64,000 bases of DNA, from assembly GCF_904846155.1 (NCBI RefSeq), contig NZ_CAJGZP010000001.1, positions 1,736,001 through 1,800,000 of the forward strand, given 5' to 3'. Made by a program: the position numbers and the translations under genes. This document shows positions 17,922-27,571 of the stretch, in pieces. The notes below the pieces were generated by a model. The model did no database searches. It was not told the DNA's origin and saw nothing but the letters and a program-made list of their open reading frames with translations. Every line of letters begins with the position of its first letter. Within the stretch, counting starts at the first letter, position 1. Source of the stretch: Psychrobacter fulvigenes (GTDB taxonomy: Bacteria; Pseudomonadota; Gammaproteobacteria; Pseudomonadales; Moraxellaceae).

Positions 17922-18002
17922 AAGCCTATGCTCCATTTTTATTTACGTGACTCTTGCTTACACTTTATAATGTTTAAGTAGTGTCTGAGTATGGTCAAAC
18001 CG

Positions 18003-19355
18003 TTATTGCTCAATATTTTGTTTTATCCATTCGGTTAAATAATGGATATTTACTTGACCCTGACAAAACACTTCATCTTTGAACAGTCGTTGATGCAAAC
18101 CAATATTGGTATCGATACCAGTTATTTGTGCCTCTAATAAGGCAGCCTGCATTTTCTTAATCGCCGCTTCTCTTGTATGCTCATGCACGCATATCTTAGC
18201 GATTAAGCTGTCGTAAGAAGGTGGCACGGTATAGTTTGATTCAATATGAGTATCGACTCTAATACCTAGACCTGCTGGCATATGGCAATAATCTATGTGT
18301 CCTGCATTGGGTAAAAAGGTATTGGGGTTCTCAGCATTGATACGACACTCAAAAGCGTGACCTGTAATAGTGATATCGCTTTGTTTATACGTAAGCTCTA
18401 GTCCCGCGGCCACGCGGATTTGCTCTTGCACAATATCAACGCCAGTGACCATCTCACTAATCGTATGCTCAACTTGAATGCGCGTATTCATCTCGATAAA
18501 AAAGAACTTCCCATTCTCAAATAAAAACTCAAAGGTGCCAGCTCCTCTATATTGCATTTGCTGGCAGGCCGTTGCGCAAGCTTCGCCTATCTGCCGCCTT
18601 TGCTCATCAGTAATACCTAAAGCAGGTGCTTCTTCAATTATTTTTTGATGACGGCGCTGCATAGAGCAATCACGCTCACCTAAATAAATAGCATTACCAT
18701 AGGTATCAGACAGCACTTGTACTTCAATATGGCGCGGAGCTTGTAGATATTTTTCAAGATAAACAATCGCGCTACCAAAATTCGCTTTGGCTTCGGTCTG
18801 GGTCATGGAGATAGCGGTCAATAAATCAGCTTCCTTTTCAACCACGCGCATACCACGGCCACCGCCACCGCTTGCCGCTTTTATGATGACCGGATAGCCA
18901 ACATCATGGGCAATTTTAATAATCTGCTCACTCTCACTAGGCAGAGCACCTTCGGAGCCTGGCACACAAGGTACACTGGCGGCAAGCATTTGCTTTTTGG
19001 CCGCGACTTTATCGCCCATTCTTTGTATGTTCTTTGCCGTTGGCCCGATAAAGACTAGCCCTGACTTGTCGATTAAATCAGCAAAATCAGCATTTTCCGC
19101 CAAAAACCCATATCCCGGATGAATGGCTTCAGCACCAGTAATAACAGCAGCAGAGACAATCGCTCTTTGGTTAAGATAGCTCTTAGTGGCATTTGCAGGG
19201 CCAATACATATGCTTTCATCAGCTAGACGCACCGGCAACGAGTCTCTATCTGCTTCGGAGTGAGCAATCACAGATTGGATACCTAACTGCTTGCAAGCTC
19301 GAATAATACGAAGAGCAATCTCACCACGGTTGGCAATTAATATTTTTGAGAACAT
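18003..19355 (-). CDS. accC: Biotin carboxylase (AccC paralogue in the 5-oxoproline operon)
   Basis: 450 residues, full length for AccC. ATP-grasp enzyme with [22 protein letters not shown] at the N-terminus, the glycine-rich loop [11 protein letters not shown], the [13 protein letters not shown] motif, and the catalytic region [22 protein letters not shown]. It would carboxylate biotin on the BCCP encoded upstream. The chromosomal fatty-acid accBC is usually elsewhere, so this is probably a second set. No carboxyltransferase partner other than the PxpB/PxpC carboxyltransferase-like subunits is encoded nearby. Confidence 0.93.
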   Translation of the reverse strand: MFSKILIANRGEIALRIIRACKQLGIQSVIAHSEADRDSLPVRLADESICIGPANATKSYLNQRAIVSAAVITGAEAIHPGYGFLAENADFADLIDKSGLVFIGPTAKNIQRMGDKVAAKKQMLAASVPCVPGSEGALPSESEQIIKIAHDVGYPVIIKAASGGGGRGMRVVEKEADLLTAISMTQTEAKANFGSAIVYLEKYLQAPRHIEVQVLSDTYGNAIYLGERDCSMQRRHQKIIEEAPALGITDEQRRQIGEACATACQQMQYRGAGTFEFLFENGKFFFIEMNTRIQVEHTISEMVTGVDIVQEQIRVAAGLELTYKQSDITITGHAFECRINAENPNTFLPNAGHIDYCHMPAGLGIRVDTHIESNYTVPPSYDSLIAKICVHEHTREAAIKKMQAALLEAQITGIDTNIGLHQRLFKDEVFCQGQVNIHYLTEWIKQNIEQ

Positions 19356-19936
19356 ATCGGTCTTCCTAACCTAAAAAGTACAATGCATAAGTAGTGCTGG
19401 CATATCAACCAGTCTTGGATAACTGCTTCAACCACAAACAGAGACTGTCCGTATTCTACAACGTCACCTTCTTCTATTAAGACTTCCTTGATAGTACAAG
19501 CATAATCGGCTTTAACTTCGTGCATCATCTTCATTGCTTCAACAATGCATAACGTCTGCCCTATGTCTATCTTATCACCTACTTTAACAAACTCGTCAGC
19601 GCTAGGTTCTGAGCGCCGATAAAAGGTACCGAGCATGGGCGCTGTTATTTGCATTGGCTGTTTGTCATCTTCGATAGTGGCTTCATCATCACTTACCTTA
19701 CGTATACCATTATCATTTTTATTACTATTAACATTCGTCGGTGTTTGTGGTTGTGAACTTGGATTGGAAATGCCAACATTAGACTTACTATTATCTCTAT
19801 TGGTAGTGACTTCATTGCCAGTAGGTTGGCAAACTATTGAGATACGCGCCTCACCATCAGTCACTTCCAATGACTTTATATCAGAGCGTTCCGCCAGCTT
19901 TATTAGCTTTTCTAGGTCAGTAAAATTAATATTCAT
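19337..19936 (-). CDS. accB: Biotin carboxyl carrier protein (AccB) with a C-terminal tail
   Basis: 199 residues. N-terminal helix [25 protein letters not shown], a low-complexity Asn/Ser/Thr/Pro linker (about 40-92), then the biotinyl domain with the intact motif EAMKMMHEV; Lys136 is the biotin site. A carrier of this kind normally ends near GQSLFVVE; here reading continues about 30 residues and overlaps the accC start by 19 bp. The tail may reflect loss of the native stop or a frameshift. It supplies the carrier for the downstream AccC. Confidence 0.9.
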   Translation of the reverse strand: MNINFTDLEKLIKLAERSDIKSLEVTDGEARISIVCQPTGNEVTTNRDNSKSNVGISNPSSQPQTPTNVNSNKNDNGIRKVSDDEATIEDDKQPMQITAPMLGTFYRRSEPSADEFVKVGDKIDIGQTLCIVEAMKMMHEVKADYACTIKEVLIEEGDVVEYGQSLFVVEAVIQDWLICQHYLCIVLFRLGRPICSQKY

Positions 19937-20036
19937 ATGGTTTCACCGATTATGATATTTTAATAAGTTAGTATATCTCTTTAGTAAAAATTACTGCAAG
20001 GCTATATTGGTGTCAAACTCTTAATAGGTATTTTAT

Positions 20037-20828
20037 TTATAGCACCGCCAAATCTTCATCTTTAGGATCGCAGATAAACATATATCCTGGTGCATGGGTT
20101 ATCATCAGCTCAGGCTTACTAGTCATGGCTATGCTTTGAGGCGTTACGCCACAAGCCCAAAACATGGGAACTTCGCCTTCTTTTATGACAGATGAATCAC
20201 CAAAATCAGGTAGATTGATATCTTTAATACCTATGAGGCTGGGGTCTCCTATATGAATCGGTGCACCATGTACTTGCGGGAATCTAGACGTTGCTTGCAC
20301 GGCTCTGGTGACTAGCTGATAAGGTATCGGCCGCATACTTACCACCATTTTTCCATGAAACTTGCCAGCAGGTTCTGTCTCAATATTGGTGATATACATA
20401 GGCACATTATGATTGTCCTCGATATGCCTGATAGGAATAGACGCATTCAACATGGCTGTCTCAAAAGAGAAGCTACAGCCTAAAAGAAAGCCGACAAGAT
20501 CATCTCTCCAGTAGTTTTTCAAGTCTGAAACTTCTTCTACCAGTTCACCAAATTTATATATTCTATATTTTGCAATATCACGTCTTAAATCCGCTCCTTT
20601 TGCCATTAGTCTGGGCTCGGCACTACCCATATCTGTCACATCCAAAACAGGACAGGGTTTAGGATTTCTTTGCGCAAACAATAAAAAATCATAAGCCATA
20701 TCTTTTGGAACTATGACAAGGTTTGCCTGTACATGACCTTTGCACATGCCAGAAGTAGGCTTATCAATCTTATTTTTGCTGATTAACTCTCTGACTTCTT
20801 TTGGGCTCATGGTTGCTAAATCTAACAT
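20037..20828 (-). CDS. YcsI/DUF1445 family protein (D-glutamate cyclase-like)
   Basis: 263 residues, full length for DUF1445: PKEVRELISKNKIDKPTSGMCKGHVQANLVIVPKDMAYDF, later LLGCSFSFETAML, KMVVSMRPIP and MFWACGVTPQSIAM...ITHAPGYMFICD. The homologous domain of mammalian DGLUCY converts D-glutamate to 5-oxo-D-proline; the bacterial proteins are usually called putative hydro-lyases. First gene of the minus-strand 5-oxoproline operon, with GAGG 9 bp before its ATG. The gap 20829-21097 upstream should hold the operon promoter; I see no convincing operator in it. Confidence 0.85.
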   Translation of the reverse strand: MLDLATMSPKEVRELISKNKIDKPTSGMCKGHVQANLVIVPKDMAYDFLLFAQRNPKPCPVLDVTDMGSAEPRLMAKGADLRRDIAKYRIYKFGELVEEVSDLKNYWRDDLVGFLLGCSFSFETAMLNASIPIRHIEDNHNVPMYITNIETEPAGKFHGKMVVSMRPIPYQLVTRAVQATSRFPQVHGAPIHIGDPSLIGIKDINLPDFGDSSVIKEGEVPMFWACGVTPQSIAMTSKPELMITHAPGYMFICDPKDEDLAVL

Positions 20829-21097
20829 TGTCGATGCCTCGTTAAATAGATGGGTGGCGTATCAAAAAGTATGCTGATCAAAGAACGATCTATCTTGTCA
20901 TAGAGATATCTCACCACTCAATAGCCATTAGCTCGCACACATTGTTTAAAAATATAGCCTAATGCTATACTTGTTTAGATGACGTTCTCTGTGATTACTA
21001 TTAGTTATTGAGTTCTTTGCATTCGACGTTTTACTTAGGTGATGTTGTTAATATTGAGATTTGTGTTTAGACATAATCTCTTAACGAGAGTAGTAGT

Positions 21098-21300
21098 TTA
21101 CTCTGCAACAATTCCAGGCTGCAAGACAATGTGTTTGACCTCAATAAAGTCCTCTAACGTCGACTGACCACGTAGGCGACCTACGCCACTTTGCTTATAA
21201 CCGCCTTCCTCAAACTCATCGCGCATCACCACCCAGTCGTTAAACCATATAGTACCTGCTTCAACTTCGCGAGCCACGCGTAATGAACGCTGCAAATCCT
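21098..21300 (-). pseudogene. Aldehyde dehydrogenase C-terminal remnant
   Basis: About 66 codons beginning KDLQRSLRVAREVEAGTIWFNDW and ending EVKHIVLQPGIVAE, the end of a betaine-aldehyde-dehydrogenase-like protein (the usual segment is KDLxRAxRVAxxxxAGTxWxND, followed by a SGxGRxxG loop seen here as SGVGRLRG). The catalytic Cys region and everything before are missing. It is joined out of frame to the fumarylacetoacetase remnant at about 21290. Confidence 0.8.
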
Positions 21301-21486
21301 TTTTCCTCAAGCACAGAGAGATCTACAACGTGATCACCAATGGCAACACCAGCTCGGCGCTTGCCCTCAGCAGTGTCGCTAAAAATACCATAAGGTAGGT
21401 TATGAATAGAAAAGTCAGAATCGCTAGCGATATCGATAAATGATGTGAGATTTTTGTCAATCATTGACTTTGTCAATCATTGACAT
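21290..21486 (-). pseudogene. Fumarylacetoacetase N-terminal remnant
   Basis: LTSFIDIASDSDFSIHNLPYGIFSDTAEGKRRAGVAIGDHVVDLSVLEEKG matches the start of FAH, the last enzyme of tyrosine/homogentisate breakdown, but only about 60 residues remain. The original ATG at 21486 still has AAGGAG 7 bp upstream; the 16-bp tandem duplication at 21453-21484 puts it out of frame. The gap 21487-21777 beyond it shows no gene, only the edge of an IS3 remnant. Confidence 0.78.
21453..21484. repeat. Perfect 16-bp tandem duplication
   Basis: TTTGTCAATCATTGAC occurs twice head to tail, directly after the original start codon of the fumarylacetoacetase remnant. Sixteen bases cannot be read in frame, so this event alone would disrupt the gene. 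Confidence 0.9.
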
Positions 21487-21781
21487 AGATGGCTCCTTGC
21501 GGTGATGTTAGTTTATTTCTACCAGTGAGTTTACGTATAAGATAACGCATTTCTTATAATGTAATTTACATTTGTTCATTTTGCAAGTAGTTTCTATATT
21601 TTATGAGCAAGTAAGAGGTCTAATAACATCGAAGCATCTTTCCCCTAACTTGTATAGCTACTACTAGTGAAATGAATAACTGCTACTAGACTATATCGAT
21701 TTCTTGAGTTGACCACACTTAGTGTTAATAGGTAGTGACCCATGCTGTCAAATCCGTAGAACCAAACTTGGGAGATTTTAA

Positions 21782-21880
21782 TTACGCAGCCTGACGATAG
21801 TAGTCAAACCACACCTGTCTTGGCGCTCGATAGCCCAAGCCCTTTTGAATCCTAGTCTGATTATAATACTGACGTAGGAC
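21782..21880 (-). pseudogene. IS3-family transposase C-terminal remnant
   Basis: Reading on the minus strand gives YYNQTRIQKGLGYRAPRQ followed by VWFDYYRQAA and a stop, the C-terminal end of an IS3-type integrase-like transposase. Its upstream part is replaced by the carboxypeptidase stub. The outer end of the element may lie at about 21720-21780. Confidence 0.75.
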
Positions 21881-22062
21881 GCCTCCCCTGCATTAATAAT
21901 ATTGAGAATATACTGCTCGCCAACCTGACCTGTTAGACGAAAATTAAACCACTGGAAAAACGCTTCACCAACATCTGGACGAATAGCCAATTGAATGTCT
22001 TTTTTGTCTTCTAAACTGATAACATCAATATTACCTGCATCGAAATTAGCAGTGATATGCAT
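21868..22062 (-). pseudogene. M14 carboxypeptidase N-terminal stub
   Basis: About 65 codons, from MHITANFDAGNIDVISL through AFFQWFNFRLTGQ to INAGEASYV. This is the N-terminal domain of bacterial M14 (cytosolic-type) zinc carboxypeptidases. The catalytic domain is absent: the coding sequence runs straight into the IS3 remnant. An ATG with an AAGG-type ribosome site is intact, so a short peptide could still be made. Confidence 0.7.
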
Positions 22063-22175
22063 AACCTTTCCTTAATCGATTTTATGGTTGTATTTTTTTA
22101 AATTATGTCGAAATATAAGAAAATATAAGACTTATCTTACCTCAAAGTGGCCATACCGTATTTATGAACTCAGAA

Positions 22176-23528
22176 TCAATCATGGTGTGCATTCCAAGCA
22201 CTTATTCCTCCAAGATAGATATCTAGCTTGTCGAACCCTCGACTAGCGAGCCATCCTGCTGCCACGGTTGACCGTTCGCCACTAGCGCACATTAAAGTGT
22301 AGTGGCGGTTTTTGTCAAGTTCACGCCAGCGCTCATTAAGATGCCCGACATAGATATGCTGCGACTCTGCGATCGCATCAGATGCGCGCTCGTCGGTGTC
22401 ACGGACATCAAGTAATGTCCAATTGTCAGCATCGCCTGCGAGACGACTTTTAACCTCAGCCGTGTCAATCATTGGAATTTTTTGCATCTCCTCACCCTTT
22501 TTAGCAGCAGAGATTATCCCAACATAACCACCCTCGACATTATCGAAGGCGATTCTCACTAAGTGCTCCATAGCGGTAGCAAGCTGCTCTTCATCAGAGG
22601 CAATTAGCGCTAAGCTCTCCCCTTCATGGATATACCATCCAGCAAAAGCAGAAATCATATCGACAGGCAAGCTCATTGAGCTAGGCAGGTGACCGGAAGC
22701 ATAAGCCATCGGTTCACGGATATCAATGAGATGATCAGCGTTGCAGTTTTTGAGCTGTTGAAGCGATAGATTGCGCGGGCGAATAACAGATGGAGGCGCT
22801 TCACTGCCTTCCATATTGAGTCGCTCCATTAAGCGAAAGTATGGCGGCTGATAATGGTTTTCGCTGACTTTGAAATGAATAAATTCGTCGCGATCCATAA
22901 TCTGTAAGCGTGGGTTGTTCAACCTTTCGTGACCAACTGTAGAGAACTCACGTTCTGCCATGCCTGAGCCGCAAACAGAACCAGCACCGTGAGCAGGATA
23001 AATAATCGCCTGATCTCCCAAAGACAGTATTTTTTGTAGCGAGTCATAAAGCAGACCTGCGACCTCCTCGCGTCTGTCAGGATAAAAATCAGTACGGCCA
23101 ACATCACCAACGAACAAAGCATCACCGGTAAAAACCCCAACAGCTCCCTCTGGATAAGCAGTATCGAATAAAACATATGCTAAATGATCATCGGTATGCC
23201 CAGGCGTCTCTAACACGCGAATCTCAAGTTGACCGATGGTAAAGCAGTCGCCGTCATGCACTGTTTGTGCATAGACGATGGGCTGCTCTGGGTTTGGCCC
23301 ATGTAGTACGCTTGCTCCCGTCATCTCTGCCAATATCGGCGCACCAGAAACCAAGTCTTCGTTGCGATGCGTCTCAAAGATATGGGTAATTTCAAGCCCT
23401 GCCGCACGGGCTTTATCCACATAAATGGTACAGTCACGGCGTGGATCAATCACTGCTGCTTGCCCGCCTGACCCCACTATATAAGACAGGTGCGAAAGCC
23501 CAGGTGTTTTAATTTTCTCTAACAACAT
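22176..23528 (-). CDS. MBL-fold hydrolase with two rhodanese domains
   Basis: About 450 residues. Residues 1-250 form a metallo-beta-lactamase domain like persulfide dioxygenases (LETPGHTDDHLAYVLFD, VFTGDALFVGDVGRTDF, PAHGAGSVCGSG); two rhodanese domains follow (about 255-345 and 355-450). Only the second has a plausible active-site loop, CASGERS; the first has no Cys there. The usual THxHxDH motif reads THRNEDL (53-59), so two of its metal ligands are replaced. It may act in sulfide/persulfide handling. GGGAGA precedes the ATG at 23528; a longer reading to 23570 is unlikely. Confidence 0.85.
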   Translation of the reverse strand: MLLEKIKTPGLSHLSYIVGSGGQAAVIDPRRDCTIYVDKARAAGLEITHIFETHRNEDLVSGAPILAEMTGASVLHGPNPEQPIVYAQTVHDGDCFTIGQLEIRVLETPGHTDDHLAYVLFDTAYPEGAVGVFTGDALFVGDVGRTDFYPDRREEVAGLLYDSLQKILSLGDQAIIYPAHGAGSVCGSGMAEREFSTVGHERLNNPRLQIMDRDEFIHFKVSENHYQPPYFRLMERLNMEGSEAPPSVIRPRNLSLQQLKNCNADHLIDIREPMAYASGHLPSSMSLPVDMISAFAGWYIHEGESLALIASDEEQLATAMEHLVRIAFDNVEGGYVGIISAAKKGEEMQKIPMIDTAEVKSRLAGDADNWTLLDVRDTDERASDAIAESQHIYVGHLNERWRELDKNRHYTLMCASGERSTVAAGWLASRGFDKLDIYLGGISAWNAHHD

Positions 23529-23570
23529 AATCGTCTCCCTTCTTGGAATAATAATCGAGCGAATATTCAC

Positions 23571-24632
23571 AGCAGTAGCATGTTCACAGTTAACAAATTT
23601 TCGCAGTGCTATATTAATTTCTAAAAATTAGCATAGACCAGCAATGACTATCAATCGATAACAACATATATATACATAGCCGTTGTTAGATGGTTTCATT
23701 GCATTACTGGACTTCACTGACGATCAACTTATGAGCCACAGATACACTATTAGTAGTAGAAGAAGAATCTAGAAAAACAATAGACAATATGCTGAGATAA
23801 CCTATCAACATCCCTGCCTGTTAATAGTTTATCTTTCAACAACTTATCATCCGAAATTTACAAAGCATGAACAAAAAGCACACTGGCTTGCTAATGTAAA
23901 ATTGATATTGAATGCTAACATTCTGTTAAGAATTATTTACTAATATATAGCAACTATTGAAGCTGTTTTAAATATCTAATGTCCGCTATTATGAATAACT
24001 CTTGTGTCTCAACAACATTAGATCCCTTAAACCATTGTATTTTGGCTTACAAAGCCATGCTGCAAATGCGGTTATTTATGTAATTACGAGTAATGGACTC
24101 AGGCCGTTTGAGTCTAAACTTAAACTGGCTGACCGTATTTAGACGTGACCGCGCTTACCTCAGCACACCCTAGTCATAAGTAAGTAAAATAGAGAGTAAT
24201 ACTGAACATTTATGCTGTATTTGTAAAACCTATGATTTGATGAAAATAGATATTATTGGACAAAAGTTTTTAAATATTTAATTTTTTTATTATAAGCATT
24301 ATAGATTTACTACTATATACCTATAAAACCACCTTTTATCATTTGACCTAATACTCTAGTCAAAGTCATATCTAGCTATCTATGACCGTTCATTCATCAA
24401 TAGACACCTCTCTTCAGGTAGTAATAGTCCCATATTGCAATCAAATAACAGCAACACTACAATAGTGTAACATCATTACAATGCACATTTAAAAAACAAC
24501 ACTTTAAACCAAACTTCAGTTGTCTACTATTTATTGATGTGCTTATTAATCTATTCATGTGTGTAATGACAAAGTAAAAGCTAAAAACAAACCAAAGTTA
24601 TTACTTACATTAAGCAAAATAAGGTAAAAAAA
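23571..24632. other. Gene-free AT-rich stretch of about 1.06 kb
   Basis: No reading frame with recognisable protein similarity, tRNA, IS end or strong terminator was found on either strand. It lies between divergent genes and is unusually long for this densely packed window. It may hold the control region of the acyl-CoA-dehydrogenase-like gene at 24633, a small RNA, or the remains of lost genes. Confidence 0.5.
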
Positions 24633-25823
24633 ATGAGTTACATATCTTCAGTAAAAGTCAAAGACAGCCTACCCTTTGATTCAGCAAAAGAGATTTACGG
24701 ATTAGCAGATTTGTATAGAGGTGAAACAGAAAGTACTAGAAAAATTGCTTCAGCGGTTGTGGAAGGACTCATAGATCTAAAGTTATTTAGAATGGGATTA
24801 CCAAAATCGTTAGGCGGCTGGGAAGACAACCCTGTAGAGACCTTAAAAGTCTATGAGATATTGGCAAGCGCTGATGCTTCAGTCGCTTGGGTGGTTTGGA
24901 ATAATCACATGTCTTGTACGCTTGGCAGATATCTAGACGAGGATAGTATGAAAGAGGTCTATGGCAACCCCTCTCATGCGTACTCAAATTCAGCGCGTCC
25001 TGAAGGAGTCGCTACCATTGTTCCTGGAGGCTACAGCGTATCAGGTCAATGGACTATTGTATCTGGATGCGAGCTTGCTGACTGGTTTGTTTTACGATGT
25101 TTAATCAGCTCACCTGAGGCCCCTGTAACTCTTGACGACCTTGGCCCTGGAGCGAACTTAAAGCTGTTTTTTATTCCAAAAGAAGATGTCAAGATTGCTG
25201 ATACATGGAATGTCGGTGGATTAAACGGCACAGGAAGTCATGATGTAGTCATAAAAGAAGCATTTGTGAAGGAAGAGTATGCGGTAAACTTTGGTGATCC
25301 AGTAGGCATTGATAACGCCTATAGTCGCTTACCGATTGGTTGTATCAATGCTGCTGGTTGCGCTGCAATGGCTTTAGGTGTTTTGAGAGCAACCATGGAT
25401 GACTTAATTAAAATATGTCTCGAGAAGGTCACCCCAGGAAAAAACCCAGATATACGTGACCGTATTGTCGTGCAAGCGACTATTGCAAAAAGTAAAACGT
25501 TATTGGATTCTAGACGCTTACAGTTGCACAATAGTGTCACAGCACTGTGGGAGGTTGCACAGGATGACGGTACTTTCAGCGACGTGCAGCTGGCTGATAT
25601 ATGGGCCGCTTCTTGTGAAGCGGCAAGAGAAGCAAGAGCGATGACTTCTGAGCTTTATTCAGTTGCGGGTATCTCTTCTATATACAAAATTTTCAAGATT
25701 GAAAAAAGACACAGAGATATTCATGCAATCCTACAACATGGCATTATTCAGCCACACTGGCTAAGCCAAGCAGGTATGGCTTATGTTGGATTGAAACCAA
25801 CTGCTGCGATGTTTAGAACTTAA
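24633..25823 (+). CDS. Acyl-CoA-dehydrogenase-like flavin enzyme (DszC/HsaA-type)
   Basis: 396 residues. It has the three-part acyl-CoA dehydrogenase layout: N-terminal helices (LFRMGLPKSLGGWEDNPVETLKVYEILASADASVAWV), a middle beta domain (GGYSVSGQWTIVSGCELADWFVL, WNVGGLNGTGSHDVVI) and a C-terminal helical domain. The WVVWNN and W-GGLNGTGSHDV features are those of flavin-dependent monooxygenases such as DszC and HsaA, which use reduced flavin, rather than CoA-ester dehydrogenases. No flavin reductase or sulfur gene is next to it, so its substrate is unknown. AAGG lies about 10 bp before the ATG. Confidence 0.8.
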   Translation: MSYISSVKVKDSLPFDSAKEIYGLADLYRGETESTRKIASAVVEGLIDLKLFRMGLPKSLGGWEDNPVETLKVYEILASADASVAWVVWNNHMSCTLGRYLDEDSMKEVYGNPSHAYSNSARPEGVATIVPGGYSVSGQWTIVSGCELADWFVLRCLISSPEAPVTLDDLGPGANLKLFFIPKEDVKIADTWNVGGLNGTGSHDVVIKEAFVKEEYAVNFGDPVGIDNAYSRLPIGCINAAGCAAMALGVLRATMDDLIKICLEKVTPGKNPDIRDRIVVQATIAKSKTLLDSRRLQLHNSVTALWEVAQDDGTFSDVQLADIWAASCEAAREARAMTSELYSVAGISSIYKIFKIEKRHRDIHAILQHGIIQPHWLSQAGMAYVGLKPTAAMFRT

Positions 25824-26039
25824 AAACCTTTGAGTTAAGGTGTCATTATTGTTTCTAGCTTACACCTACTATGCTTATGAGACCTACCCTACGTCAAGAT
25901 ATTAGCTTAGGACGATTTTTATAGATATATTATAAGAATCTTCCTAGGCTTTCTTATGGGTTTTGAGATCAGGCGAAGTAGCATCATAGACTTAGCCAGT
26001 TGTCCAAGTCAGTCGCGACACTACTCTGACTCATAATTC

Positions 26040-27571
26040 TTAATGAACAGGCAACACCATCTTCACCACCAGCCCTTTTATACCATCTCGTCTATTATCG
26101 ACACTGATCTGACCCTTATGCGCCATGACCACCGCATGGACGATTGCTAGCCCCAGCCCATAGCCACCCGTTTCGCGATGACGCGCAGAATCAAGTCGCA
26201 CAAACGGCTGAAAAATACGCTCTAAATCCTTATCCATTATCCCGCCGCCTTCATCTGTTACACTAACCTGAATAGCAGGTCTGTCATTATCCATTTGTAC
26301 TTTTGTCATCTCTACCGCCACTTTTGAGTCAGCTGCCGTATGCATAAAGGCATTGCGAATGACGTTCTCAAGCGCACTATGCAACTGCTCTTGATTGCCT
26401 TGCACTGTCCAAAAAGTGTCTAAAGCAGTAGTTGATGAGCCTCCTGGGGAAGAGAGTGAAGCGTCAGGTGTCTGCCATTGCCAACGCACATTCTTATGTT
26501 GAAACTCAAAGCAGACGTCTTTGCCAATTTTACTAATGATCTCAGAAAGATCTACCGCTTCGCTTTCTAAGTTATCGATCGTGTATTGCTGCATTTGCAG
26601 GGATTGGATATGAATGATGTGTTCAATCAGCTCGTTCATCCGCGCAGATTCTTTGTCGATGCGATCTAAATAACGACTGGCATGCGGCGCAAAGTCTCGA
26701 GTCAGCTCAGTCGCAACGTCGAGACGAGCCAGTGGCGAGCGTAGCTCATGCGAGATATCACTTAACATCTGCTTACGTGCCAGCTCACTATCCGCCAGTC
26801 GTGTTGACAGCGTTGATACATCTTTTGCAAGCAACCCTAGCTCATCATCTCCAAGCTTGGATAGATTTGGATTGGTCTGATAGTTTCCATCGATCAATTG
26901 CCGCACGGTATGCTGCACATTACGCATACGCCCAGTCATCGTACGGCTCAGCAAAAGCTGACCAAAGTACTGAATAAAATGATCAGGATGAGCCGCACTA
27001 TAAAGTTACCGCGTTGCAGCGCGACAACTTCGGAAAATGGTAGGTTTGGACGTATTTGTAAAATAACGCTTGTGCTATCTGGCAACGTCACTACGGTATC
27101 CGCCAGTTCAGGACGATCATTGATATTAATAATCGTATTTGCCATGTCATTATTATTTATAACAGCCTCAGGACTAATCGGGGTTTGAGGTAGTCTAGTC
27201 GCTGCAGAAGGTATCGATGGCATTCTTTGTCTATGCTGTTGCATGCGACCATATCTGGGAAAAAGAACCACTCCTTGTTCATCATATATGCTTATCTGCT
27301 GCATAAAACGACGGTCGTGCTGGTACAACTGTCTAACCTGAGATATCTCACCGACTTCTAATGCGGCCACTAGTAACTCACGTTTAGCTAATAACTGCTC
27401 AACCTGCAATTCCATTCGAGCATTTAGCGCCCTCTCATTGAGCCAACGCTCGATTAAAACCGATGAGATAGCAGTAAATATTATCGTCAACAATAGGCTG
27501 AAAAACAGTCGCCAAAATAGCGTCATACGACCTTTAAACATACGTGGCTTTTTCATCGATGCGTCCATCAT
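26040..27571 (-). pseudogene. Two-component sensor kinase, frameshifted (CpxA/RstB-like)
   Basis: Two frames make one kinase. The first (27571 down to 26948) gives TM1 (about 17-40) and a periplasmic domain of about 130 residues, then enters TM2 and stops at LVSFC. The second resumes at FIQYFGQLLLSRTMTGRMRNV with HAMP, the phospho-acceptor motif SDISHELRSPLARLD, and the ATP-binding N, G1 and G2 boxes (ENVIRNAFMHT, DEGGGI, GGYGLGLAI). Adding one A to the A4 run at 26976-26979 restores one continuous frame of about 510 residues. Its start overlaps the response-regulator stop. Real inactivation and sequencing error are both possible. Confidence 0.85.
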
